Shown here in pieces: positions 27,108-35,512 of a stretch of 64,000 nucleotides of DNA; position 1 is the stretch's first letter, and each line of letters opens with the position of its first letter. This DNA comes from CAIZQW01 sp942493055 (GTDB lineage Bacteria > Verrucomicrobiota > Kiritimatiellia > RFP12 > UBA1067). The stretch covers positions 3,100,001 through 3,164,000 of the forward strand of contig OW818680.1 in assembly GCA_942493055.1 (NCBI GenBank), given 5' to 3'. The notes under the pieces are model-generated. The model searched no databases and was not told the DNA's origin. It saw only the letters and a program-made list of their open reading frames with translations. Both the position numbers and the translations under genes were made by a program.

Positions 27108-27724
27108 ACGGCATTGATCCTATCTGGGAACGGACAGAGGAATTTCGCGATACCTATTTTTCTGGATCACAGGCCTCTTTGCCCATCGATGTCTTTACCG
27201 TCGCCGAACTCGATCTAAAGTTAGATATCATCCCCTTTGACGACCTCTTTGCCAAGTATAACATGGATGCGATGCTACTACAGAATTTCACTGGCATCTA
27301 TGTCGATGCAGAGGCCTATCAGTACCTGGAGAATGGGCCTGTTTGGAAACAGAAACGTTTACGATTCACGTTCGCACATGAACTAGGTCACTTTGTTTTA
27401 CATAAAGCGGAGGCGGCCAAACACAGCTTCTCGAATTTTACCGACTTTTTCCGCTGGCTGCACAAGGATAGCCCAGCACGATATCGAATCGAACAGGAAG
27501 CTAATGAGTTTGCTGGACGACTTCTCGTCCCCCATACGCGTTTACAAACAGATTTTGATATTTTTAGCCAGCAGGCTGGACAAATCTCACCGAACTGGAA
27601 ATCCCTTCCCGACCTTAGACACGCTTTTGCGGATAGACTTTCTGATAAATACGGAGTCAATACTCAAGTTATTGAAGTCCGTCTTGACCGAGAGACTATT
27701 TGGCCCGTTTTGATGCCCTTTTAG
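27104..27724 (+). CDS. ImmA/IrrE-family metallopeptidase
   Basis: A 206-residue protein with the zinc-binding motif FAHELGHFVLH (His92, Glu93, His96). The likely third ligand lies in EQEANEFAGRLLVP, the typical downstream helix of the family. It starts inside the last codons of the XRE gene. The family degrades a partner repressor, as ImmA does with ImmR in ICEBs1, so the most likely substrate is the product of the preceding gene. No signal peptide. The C-terminal 45 residues carry a region found in longer members of the family. Confidence 0.87.
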   Translation: MNGIDPIWERTEEFRDTYFSGSQASLPIDVFTVAELDLKLDIIPFDDLFAKYNMDAMLLQNFTGIYVDAEAYQYLENGPVWKQKRLRFTFAHELGHFVLHKAEAAKHSFSNFTDFFRWLHKDSPARYRIEQEANEFAGRLLVPHTRLQTDFDIFSQQAGQISPNWKSLPDLRHAFADRLSDKYGVNTQVIEVRLDRETIWPVLMPF

Positions 27725-27735
27725 TTTTTAGTAAT

Positions 27736-27825
27736 ATGCCCCGCTCAAACAACACAGTGATTGGAATCGATGTAGGCGGAGAACGCAAGGGCTTTCATGC
27801 GGTGGTGCCTGGGGAAGAAAGTTAA
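27736..27825 (+). pseudogene. Truncated DUF429 copy
   Basis: An ATG at 27736 begins 29 codons whose first 24 (NNTVIGIDVGGERKGFHAVV) match the intact DUF429 gene at 543 at both protein and DNA level. After the GTGGTG at about 27805 the sequence jumps to PGEES-stop, which resembles the last codons of the intact gene (VVPKGK). The body of about 185 codons is missing. The simplest reading is an internal deletion between two GTGGT-rich stretches, one near each end of the gene. It marks the right edge of the defence island. Confidence 0.75.
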
Positions 27826-27966
27826 AAAGGAAAAGCTAAAAGCTACAAATGCATTAATGTGCTCTTGTTTCCGTGATTTTCCGCGTATTCCGTGGGCAAA
27901 ATCTAAAACAATAATTGCGATACTCAGCAATAGAGTCTCCTCCGCGCCGTTTCTCTTATTATTCGC
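27816..27966. repeat. Period-7 array, inverted period-9 array and leader repeat copy 3
   Basis: From 27818 heptamers AAAGTTA, AAAAGGA, AAAGCTA, AAAGCTA run end to end; a similar array lies at 45840-45868 in the opposite orientation. At 27866-27905 the CACGGAAnA array of 12474-12512 recurs inverted. From 27902 the leader repeat (GATACTCAGCAATAGAGTCT, CCGCGCCGTTTCT) matches the copy at 8152 over about 60 bases. No gene is present in 27826-28000 apart from a possible TTG start at 27986 for the sulfatase. Confidence 0.65.
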
Positions 27967-28000
27967 TAGACACGGGGGGCTGTATTTGAAAACATTTCAG

Positions 28001-29506
28001 ATGATGAAAAGACCACTTATCCTGATCACCTTGCTATTGACTGCTTTACCGGCTGTTTTGCAGGCCGCTGAAAAGGAACCAGCCAAGCCGAACATTCTGG
28101 TCATTCTGACCGACGATGTCGGCTGGGGTGACTATGGGTGCTACAACCCCACTAGCAAAATTCCGACACCGAACATTGACCGGCTTGCGCGCGAGGGGAT
28201 GCGCTTTTCAAACGCACACACGCCTGCTGCCTTGTGCGCGCCCACGCGTTATGCGATGCTCACAGGCAATTATCCGTGGCGCGGTCGCGCTGCGAACGGC
28301 ACATGGGGCGTCAATGTGCCGTCGCAACTCAAGCCCGGACAGCAGACCGTCGCGAAGCTGCTGCAGACGGCCGGTTATCGAACCGCGATGTTCGGCAAGG
28401 CTGGAACCGGCGGCTTCTGGGCAACATCTGCAGATGAAAAACGCAAAGAGCCTCTGGCGCCAATCGAATGGGGTTTTGACTATTCGTTTCTGATCCCGCG
28501 CGGTCATCAGGCCACGCCGCACGCCTTCTTCGAAAACGGTGTGCAGGTCAAGATGGAGTGGGATGCCAGCAAGGTCGGCGAACGGCTGCTGGGCAAGGCT
28601 GTCGGCTTCCTCGACGATCATCTCGTGCGCATCAAGAGCGAAGGCCGCGAACGTCCCTTCTATCTGCACTTCTGCACCGACGGAGCGCACAGCCCTTTTG
28701 CTCCAGCAGCATCACTGGACGGGAAGCCGCTCAAAGGCGTCACGAAAATGACGGACCACACGGACATGGTGCACGAAACCGACATCCTGACAGGCGGGCT
28801 AGTCGCTGCCCTGGAGAAGCGCGGCTTATTGACCAATACGCTTATTATTGTGACCAGCGACAACGGCGGCCTGCCCTATGAAAGAAACCATGGTCACGAT
28901 GCCGTGGGCGGATTACGCGGACGTAAGGCATTCATCTTCGAAGGCGGACACCGCGTGCCCTTCATCGCACGTTGGGCTGGAAAAATTCCAGCGGGCGCAG
29001 TCCGCAACCAGGTTGTCGGAACCCACGACACGGTTGCAACAGCACTTGAACTCGCGGGTGTGAAGGTTGATGCTGAACAGTGCCTCGACGCTGTCAGCCT
29101 TGTTCCGGTCCTGCTCGGAGCACGGGACGACAAGCACCCCATTCGCAACGATCTTCTGGTTCAGTCCAGTCCCGGCCGCGACGCAGACGATGACGGCGGC
29201 TTCTCCAGCGCCGACGTTGAAATCACGGCGGCCGAGGGCGTGAAAGCGTCGCACAAAGCCGATGCCAAACCGCGACTGGCCAAACATGCCGCGAGCGATC
29301 AGATGGCTCATGCGCTCATCGAGGGCGACTGGAAGCTCGTGATCGCGATGACCGACCAACCCGCTGCGCTGTATTATCTGGCTGACGATCTCGCCGAAAA
29401 GAAAAACCAACTCAACGACCCTGCCCAAGCGGAGCGGGTCAAGCGGATGACGCAACGATATCGTGACATCCGTAGTTCCAACCGTAGCACACCAGGAGCC
29501 CTATGA
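28001..29506 (+). CDS. Secreted type I sulfatase
   Basis: A sulfatase of about 501 residues with CAPTR (Cys79), VILTDDVGWGDYGCY and IVTSDNGG. AGTGGFWAT stands where GKWHLG is usual. Start choice: ATG codons at 28001 and 28004 both give a signal peptide (MKRPLILITLLLTALPAVLQ). A TTG at 27986 after GGGGGG would add MKTFQ, which resembles the orphan start at 15811. It opens the second sulfatase block after the defence island. The stop overlaps the next start (ATGA). No basic tail; it ends SSNRSTPGAL. Substrate unknown. Confidence 0.9.
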   Translation: MMKRPLILITLLLTALPAVLQAAEKEPAKPNILVILTDDVGWGDYGCYNPTSKIPTPNIDRLAREGMRFSNAHTPAALCAPTRYAMLTGNYPWRGRAANGTWGVNVPSQLKPGQQTVAKLLQTAGYRTAMFGKAGTGGFWATSADEKRKEPLAPIEWGFDYSFLIPRGHQATPHAFFENGVQVKMEWDASKVGERLLGKAVGFLDDHLVRIKSEGRERPFYLHFCTDGAHSPFAPAASLDGKPLKGVTKMTDHTDMVHETDILTGGLVAALEKRGLLTNTLIIVTSDNGGLPYERNHGHDAVGGLRGRKAFIFEGGHRVPFIARWAGKIPAGAVRNQVVGTHDTVATALELAGVKVDAEQCLDAVSLVPVLLGARDDKHPIRNDLLVQSSPGRDADDDGGFSSADVEITAAEGVKASHKADAKPRLAKHAASDQMAHALIEGDWKLVIAMTDQPAALYYLADDLAEKKNQLNDPAQAERVKRMTQRYRDIRSSNRSTPGAL

Positions 29507-31665
29507 AAACCATACTTGTATTGTTCATCAGTCTCTTGACCGCCCAGACCATTGCCCTCGCCGCAGAAAAGTCGGCCGTGGCAAGCCGTCCCAATATCGT
29601 GGTGATCCTGGCCGACGACTACGGCTATGGCAGCCTCGGCTGTTACGGCGCGGACAACAAGCTGATCCAGACGCCGGCGCTTGACCGGCTTGCGCGCGAA
29701 GGGCGGCGCTTCACGGATGCGAACACGACCTCGTCGGTCTGCTCGCCCACACGTTACTCCGTGATGACCGGGCGCTATTGCTGGCGCACGTCTCTGACGC
29801 ACGAGGTGCTAGGAACCTTCTCGCCGCTGCACATTGAGACGAACCGGCTGAACATGGCCTCCCTGCTCAAGTCACGCGGCTATACAAGCGCGGCCGTCGG
29901 CAAATGGCATCTGGGCTATGGCGCGAGCGATGAATCGCCGAAGTGGCGCACGGACTACACAGCGGAACTCTCGCCGGGTCCGCTCGATCTCGGCTTCGAC
30001 TATCACTTTGGCGTGCCGAGCAACCACGGCGACCTGACCGGCGTCTTCGTCGAGAACCGTTTCGTCTACGGCTTGCGCTCAGGGAAAATTCCGGAGAGCA
30101 TGAAAAAGAGTGTTCCCGACAGCGATGATTTCAAAGCCACGTATGAGACGACAGACATGGAGAACGCCAAGAGCGGGGTGAAGATCCTCGACCTCGACGC
30201 GACGCGCCGGAAGAACGAGCGCGTGATGAAGGTGCTCACCGACAAGGCGACGCAGTGGATCGAACAGCAGCCGCGCGACAAGCCATTCTTCCTCTACTTC
30301 ACGCCTGTCGCCGTGCACAATCCCGTGACACCGGACAAGGATCTCGCGGGCAAGAGCGCAGCAGGACTCTATGGCGATTGGATTCATGAACTCGACCGCA
30401 GTGTCGGCCACATCCTCGAGACACTCAACAAACAGGGGCTTGCACAGAACACGCTTGTCATCTTCACCAGCGATAACGGTGGCGTGAAGGAACCGCAGAA
30501 GACCGACTCGCCTCAGACACAGGCGCTCAATGCCGGACTCGCCGTCAACGGTCCCTGGCGCGGCGGCAAGCATCACGTCTGGGAGGGCGGCTTCCGCGTA
30601 CCCTTCCTCGTGCGCTGGCCCGGCCAAGCTCCTGCTGGCACGGTGTGCAACGAGACCATCAGCCTTGCGGATATCCTGGCGACGACTGCAGCGATCGTCG
30701 GCGAGAAACTTCCCCCTGCTCAAAAAGGCGCGGAGGACAGCTTCAACATCCTGCCCGCGATTCTCGGTCAACAGTGCGTCGCGCCCCTGCGTCCCGACAT
30801 GATCGTGCACAGCGCCGATGGCGTCTTCGCGATCCGCAAGGGAAAATGGAAATTTATCGAGGGCATCCCGGTGGAGGATATCAAGCCCGGTGCACGCAAG
30901 GCTCGCGCCGAGGAGTATCGCGCGCAGCTCTATGATTTGAAAAACGACCCCGCGGAGACGAAAGATGTCAGCGCCGCGCATCCCGACGTGGTGAAGGAAC
31001 TCTCCGGCCTGCTCGACCGTTATCGTGAGGGCGGATACAGCCGTGAGCTGCCGCCTCCTCCGGCGCCGTACGCCATCGATGAACTGCCGCCCGTGGCTGA
31101 GAAGGTTGTGCTCGATGCCGCATTCGATAAAGTCCCTGGAGCGCCGTGGGTGGTGGTGCGCGGAAAATGGATCGCCAAGGAGGGCGCAGTCTGGGGCTCG
31201 GAGAAGGCGGCAGATCAGGCTGTGGCCGCGATGCGTTATCCGCTTGCGCAGAACGAAGGCGACATCCGCTATGAACTCTCGCTCCCGCCCGCCTGCGCGC
31301 ACACCTTGCGCATTGCAGGCAAAGTTCAAGACCAAGTCTTGCTGATCCAGATTTCGCCACGCCGCGTCGCCATCACCGACCAGGCCAGCGGAAAAATTTA
31401 CGCGCAGTCACCAGCGAAGTTTCCGTCGAACAAATGGCTGCCGGTCCGCGCGTGCTTCCGTGGCAACGAACTCGCGGTACAGGTCGGCGGCGTCTTTGCC
31501 AAGGCGGTTGCTCCGTCGATTGCTGAACCCAAGACCGCCTTTGCCTTGCTGGCGCACGGCGAAGAGATCGGCTTCAAAAAGGTGCAGGTAAGCGTCCCGC
31601 CCCCAGAGCGCGCGATGTTGGTTCCGTTCGGAGGAAAGCATCCGCTGGAGGACAATGAGAAGTAG
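29503..31665 (+). CDS. Secreted sulfatase with C-terminal beta-sandwich domain
   Basis: A 720-residue protein, longer than the usual 450-550. The sulfatase part has a signal peptide (MKTILVLFISLLTAQTIALA), VILADDYGYGSLGCYG, CSPTR (Cys80), GKWHLGYG and FTSDNGGV. From about residue 525 an additional domain begins at EKVVLDAAFDKVPGAPW; it resembles the concanavalin-like sheet of 3-keto-disaccharide-hydrolase or LamG-type modules and may bind glycan. The start is on the ATGA overlap with the previous sulfatase. An acidic end (HPLEDNEK) replaces the basic tail seen in others. The following small gene starts 19 bases on. Confidence 0.9.
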   Translation: MKTILVLFISLLTAQTIALAAEKSAVASRPNIVVILADDYGYGSLGCYGADNKLIQTPALDRLAREGRRFTDANTTSSVCSPTRYSVMTGRYCWRTSLTHEVLGTFSPLHIETNRLNMASLLKSRGYTSAAVGKWHLGYGASDESPKWRTDYTAELSPGPLDLGFDYHFGVPSNHGDLTGVFVENRFVYGLRSGKIPESMKKSVPDSDDFKATYETTDMENAKSGVKILDLDATRRKNERVMKVLTDKATQWIEQQPRDKPFFLYFTPVAVHNPVTPDKDLAGKSAAGLYGDWIHELDRSVGHILETLNKQGLAQNTLVIFTSDNGGVKEPQKTDSPQTQALNAGLAVNGPWRGGKHHVWEGGFRVPFLVRWPGQAPAGTVCNETISLADILATTAAIVGEKLPPAQKGAEDSFNILPAILGQQCVAPLRPDMIVHSADGVFAIRKGKWKFIEGIPVEDIKPGARKARAEEYRAQLYDLKNDPAETKDVSAAHPDVVKELSGLLDRYREGGYSRELPPPPAPYAIDELPPVAEKVVLDAAFDKVPGAPWVVVRGKWIAKEGAVWGSEKAADQAVAAMRYPLAQNEGDIRYELSLPPACAHTLRIAGKVQDQVLLIQISPRRVAITDQASGKIYAQSPAKFPSNKWLPVRACFRGNELAVQVGGVFAKAVAPSIAEPKTAFALLAHGEEIGFKKVQVSVPPPERAMLVPFGGKHPLEDNEK

Positions 31666-31684
31666 GCCTCTCCCCTTACAGTTA

Positions 31685-32131
31685 ATGAAAGAAAACGACC
31701 CAGTGAAGAAGACATTCCTTCTATCCCGAATCCTGTTGCTCGTCGTGACCGTGATGCTGTCCAGCGGGGCTTTCAACGCGCTGCACACCGCATTCTGCGA
31801 TGAAAAACTCACCGGCCCTGGTGCTGAAGTAGCCGCGGTGATTTCCCTCATGGGCGCGGTTGGTGCGAACCATATTGATAAAAACGATCCGCCTGTTTTC
31901 ATTGCCCATGGCACCAGTGACAACGTGGCCCCCTACATGATGGTTAAGAGCATGGTGCAGCAGTTGGAGAAGGTGAACGCCGAATACAGCTTCTATCCCG
32001 TGGCTGGCGTGGCGCACCGGCTTCAGACGATTCTCGACACCGAGTTCGACGGCAAGACTGTGAGGGATCACAGCCTTGGTTTCTGTTTCGAGGCCATGAA
32101 ACTCGGCGAGCTGATCAAGGAATTACGATAA
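31685..32131 (+). pseudogene. Truncated alpha/beta-hydrolase (esterase) gene
   Basis: A 148-residue frame with a signal-peptide-like start (FLLSRILLLVVTVMLSSGAF). It leads directly into the C-terminal third of an alpha/beta hydrolase: DPPVFIAHGTSDNVAPYM carries the expected acidic residue and FYPVAGVAHR the expected His. The first two thirds, including the oxyanion motif and the nucleophile Ser, are absent, unlike the complete esterase at 50930. An in-frame internal deletion explains this best. The open frame might still be translated (another ATG lies at 31655), but a catalytic triad is impossible. Confidence 0.6.
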
Positions 32132-32132
32132 T

Positions 32133-34103
32133 ATGACAACCCGCACTTCACCGCGCCTTGCCCTCATTTTTAAAATTCAGATGAACCTACGCCTGATCAT
32201 ATTCCTTGCAGTCGGAGTCTGCGGGCATGGAACGATGGTGCCAGCCGCAGAAGCGCCACAAACGACCTTCAAAGAACGGGCTACTGGCTTTTTCCGGGCC
32301 GAGTCTGGCAAGCCACTCGAGCGGGCTGCCAAGGAGCCGCCATTGCGTCCCGGGAGTGGCAACTACACGCGCGCTTACTCCTATTCCATCGTCGGCTTTG
32401 CCGCGCGCTGCTTCCACCTCGGTGAGATGCTCGACGAGGCCAATGCCGCTCTCGTCGAAAACGCCCGGCACTATCTCGATCATCCCCTGGACATCATCGA
32501 CCGGGACAGCTTCCATTGGCACGCGGACATCGTCATGCGCTTGATCGACATGTACGGCCCGCACGGCAAGGTTCATCCCGGGCGTCTCACGGTGGAGACC
32601 GAGGCCGTTTGCCTGAAGCCGATCTGGATCTATGTCAAGACGAGCGCAAAACACAACAAGCCGGACCACGCCACGACGAAGACCTGGAATTTCCACAGTA
32701 CGGAAAACCACCACGCCATGGACTTCTCGCTGCAATGGCACTTCGCCCGTCTTGCGAGGAACAACTCCGACTACCAAAAGCTGAAACTCGACGACGGTTC
32801 CAGCCTTGAGGAATACTACCGTGCATGGAACGAGTACATCGTGCTCTATTGCCGGGAGCGGGCAAAGAAGGGCGTCAGCATCGAGATCATGTGCCCCGGA
32901 TACAATTCGGTCTGGCTCAAGGGATTCTACAATTTCCGTGACTTCGGGGAGCCGGAGGTGCGTCGGTCTGCCGGGATGTTTCTGGACCTCTATTGGGCCT
33001 ACTGGGCACAAGAACAACTCCACGGGGTGGAGGGAGGAGGGAAGGCCCGCATCCGCGGCGTGAACGGCTTCAAACACGCCATACACGGGATTCCCGCCCT
33101 CGGATGGTTTTACTTTGGGATCGGGGAAAAGCCTAAAATCATCAACGGAGAGATCAACGCCTTGCTCAGTGACTATGAGCCGCCGTCGGTGGTGGCGGAG
33201 ATCGCCCATGCTGCACGCACCGGCGGTCCGTATGAGATCATCCAGCGCGCCCAGGGGCTCGGCGAGCAGGGCGTTGGGGAGGCGGTGATGTCGGACGACA
33301 TGAAGCCGAACAAGTTTCGGACCGATGGAGGAGGGATCATCCGCTACAGCTACTGTGATCCGGCGTTCACCATCGGCACCCTCATGACCGAAGCACGGCC
33401 GAACAAGGATTGGGTCGCCATCAGCGCCCAGAGCCGCTGGCAGGGGGTCATCTTCGGCGACAGCCCCGCGACGCGCATCGTGCCCGTCGTCCGGCCGGAG
33501 GGTCGGGCGCGCGACGTGCTCAACGGCCACTGGTCGGTGCAGAGCAAGGGCAGCCTGATCACCCAGAAGCTGAAGGGCAACAAGGCCGGCGGTCCGATGA
33601 TCGTCTGGATGCCGCTGGAAGGCATGGGAAAACCGGTGCGGGAAGGGGATGTGGTGTTCGTTGAGACCGACGGCGCCTATGCCGCCATCCGGGTGGTCGG
33701 GAATACGTTCAAACTTATGGAGAAGGAGGTCTCTAACCCGTCGATCGAGGGACCCACGCGGGTGGCTCCGCCGGGCAGGGTCATCCAGCCAGAGGACGCC
33801 TTCACCCCGGTGATACTCGAGGTCATGGCCAAGAAGGATGTGGCCAGCTTCGATGCCTTCAAGGCGAAGGTAAAATCCAGCCAACCGGAGATGAAGGGGT
33901 CGCTGCTGGTTTATAGGACCATTTATGGCGATATCCTGACTTTCGACACCGGCCAGAAGAGAATCCCGCTGATCAATGGGAAGCCTGTGGATTACACTCC
34001 GCGCAAGGTGCTTGAAAGCCCCTTCCTGAATGCAGACTACGACAGTGCGGTGGTCACGATCCAGAAGGGCGAACAACGCAAAGTTTTAGATTTTAACCGA
34101 TGA
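32133..34103 (+). CDS. Large secreted protein, unrecognised; possible polysaccharide lyase-like fold
   Basis: A 656-residue protein. The ATG at 32133 gives 16 polar residues before a second Met at 32181 that begins a clean signal peptide (MNLRLIIFLAVGVCGHGT), so 32181 may be the true start. Residues about 70-330 are rich in His, Trp and Tyr helices (NFHSTENHHAMDFSLQWHFA, SIEIMCPGYNSVWLKGFYNF) and the rest is beta-rich. This helical-toroid plus beta-sheet layout is that of heparinase-type and related polysaccharide lyases, but I cannot place it in a family. The stop overlaps the next sulfatase start by four bases, so it is part of the catabolic operon. Confidence 0.65.
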   Translation: MTTRTSPRLALIFKIQMNLRLIIFLAVGVCGHGTMVPAAEAPQTTFKERATGFFRAESGKPLERAAKEPPLRPGSGNYTRAYSYSIVGFAARCFHLGEMLDEANAALVENARHYLDHPLDIIDRDSFHWHADIVMRLIDMYGPHGKVHPGRLTVETEAVCLKPIWIYVKTSAKHNKPDHATTKTWNFHSTENHHAMDFSLQWHFARLARNNSDYQKLKLDDGSSLEEYYRAWNEYIVLYCRERAKKGVSIEIMCPGYNSVWLKGFYNFRDFGEPEVRRSAGMFLDLYWAYWAQEQLHGVEGGGKARIRGVNGFKHAIHGIPALGWFYFGIGEKPKIINGEINALLSDYEPPSVVAEIAHAARTGGPYEIIQRAQGLGEQGVGEAVMSDDMKPNKFRTDGGGIIRYSYCDPAFTIGTLMTEARPNKDWVAISAQSRWQGVIFGDSPATRIVPVVRPEGRARDVLNGHWSVQSKGSLITQKLKGNKAGGPMIVWMPLEGMGKPVREGDVVFVETDGAYAAIRVVGNTFKLMEKEVSNPSIEGPTRVAPPGRVIQPEDAFTPVILEVMAKKDVASFDAFKAKVKSSQPEMKGSLLVYRTIYGDILTFDTGQKRIPLINGKPVDYTPRKVLESPFLNADYDSAVVTIQKGEQRKVLDFNR

Positions 34104-35512
34104 ACATCATCCATCACAGCGGACTGGTTTTAATGCTGCTCGGCATCATTGCGCCTATGCGCGAATCCCAAGCGGCCACCGAGCGGCGCCTGAACGTCCT
34201 GTTCCTCGTCGCGGACGATTTGAACTCGTGGCTGCTGGGGGACACCAACCGCTACGCCGGCAAGGTGGTCGCGCCGAACATCAGGCGACTGGCCGAGAGC
34301 GGTGTCGTGTTCAACCGGGCCTACACCGCCGCGCCGGTTTGTTCGCCGTCGCGCACCGCGATGCTGTCCGGGGTTCGGCCATGGCAGTCGGGCGTGTATG
34401 ACAACGGGCAGGACATTGACGGCAGCGTCGCGCTCAAGACCGCCACGCCGATGCCGACGCTCTTCAAAGAGACCGGCTACTACGTCGCGTCCTACGGGAA
34501 GATCGGTCACGGCTGGGATTTCAGGAAATCGTGCGACGACTACACCCCGCACAAGCGCGACCCAAATCCGCCGGGCGCACCCTTCCTGCCGTTCACGAAG
34601 GGTGAACAGGACTGGGGTCCCACGCATCTGGTCGAGGAGAAGATGAACGACACGTCGTATGCCGATGCCGCCATCGCGCAGTTGCAGAAGAAGCATGACC
34701 GCCCGTTCTTTGTCGCGTGCGGCGTTTTTCATCCGCACATGCCGTGGTATGTGCCGCAGAAGTATTTCGACCTGTTCCCGCTGGAGGAAGTCACCACGCC
34801 AGCGCTGTTGAAGAACGATCTCGACGACGTGCCGCCGCTTGGGCAGGCTATCACCAGGAGCAAGGCGAAGTTTGTCGATCAGGTAATGGAGCACGGCATG
34901 CACAAGGAAGGCGTTCGGGCCTACCTCGCGACGACCGCCTACGCCGACGTGCAACTGGGCCGCGTGCTCGATGCGCTGGAGAAGAGCCCGTATCGCGACA
35001 ACACCATCGTGGTGATGATGAGCGATCACGGATTTCATCTCGGCGAGAAGAACCACTGGCAGAAATCAACACTGTGGGAGGAAGCCACGCATTGCCTTCT
35101 GATGTTCCGTGTGCCCGGCATGACGCAGGCCGGCGGCAGGTGCGAACGCTTCGTTTCGTTGCAGGACATTTATCCCACGCTGGCCGAGCTTTGCGGTCTC
35201 AAGCCGTCGCGTCCGCTCGAAGGCCGCTCCCTGGCACCGCTGCTCAAGAAGCCGGATGCAGCTTGGCAAAGCACGGCCATCACAGCCTTTAACGACCGCT
35301 ACATCACGATTCGCACGGAACAATTTCGGTATATTCGCTATCGCGATGATCAGGAGGAACTCTATGATTGCTCGAAAGACCCGCACGAATGGCACAACCA
35401 GATTGCGAAGCCGGAGTTCGCGGCCGCACTCAAGACACTGCGCGCGTCGCTGCCGAAATTCTCCGAAATGACCGCCCCGACACCCTCCAAGCGAGGAGAA
35501 TCCGACCCATGA
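34100..35512 (+). CDS. Secreted iduronate-2-sulfatase-like sulfatase
   Basis: A 470-residue protein. FLVADDLNSWLLGD, PVCSPSRTAMLSG (Cys81), MMSDHGFHLGEKNHWQKSTL and the compact length follow the iduronate-2-sulfatase subgroup of Cys-type sulfatases; the DHGFHLGEKNHW segment is characteristic. The signal peptide ends near residue 26. The start overlaps the previous stop (ATGA), and its own stop overlaps the next ATG in the same way. The chemistry is desulfation at a ring oxygen of a glycan sulfate ester; the actual sugar cannot be read from sequence. Confidence 0.9.
   Translation: MNIIHHSGLVLMLLGIIAPMRESQAATERRLNVLFLVADDLNSWLLGDTNRYAGKVVAPNIRRLAESGVVFNRAYTAAPVCSPSRTAMLSGVRPWQSGVYDNGQDIDGSVALKTATPMPTLFKETGYYVASYGKIGHGWDFRKSCDDYTPHKRDPNPPGAPFLPFTKGEQDWGPTHLVEEKMNDTSYADAAIAQLQKKHDRPFFVACGVFHPHMPWYVPQKYFDLFPLEEVTTPALLKNDLDDVPPLGQAITRSKAKFVDQVMEHGMHKEGVRAYLATTAYADVQLGRVLDALEKSPYRDNTIVVMMSDHGFHLGEKNHWQKSTLWEEATHCLLMFRVPGMTQAGGRCERFVSLQDIYPTLAELCGLKPSRPLEGRSLAPLLKKPDAAWQSTAITAFNDRYITIRTEQFRYIRYRDDQEELYDCSKDPHEWHNQIAKPEFAAALKTLRASLPKFSEMTAPTPSKRGESDP

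Noticed and set aside
30079..31335. 418-codon open frame on the minus strand
   Set aside because: Antisense to the sulfatase at 29503, with no domain features.
32187..34076. 629-codon open frame on the minus strand
   Set aside because: It lies exactly opposite the secreted protein at 32133, is rich in His, Arg and Pro as expected of the reverse reading of a GC-rich gene, and has no recognisable motif.
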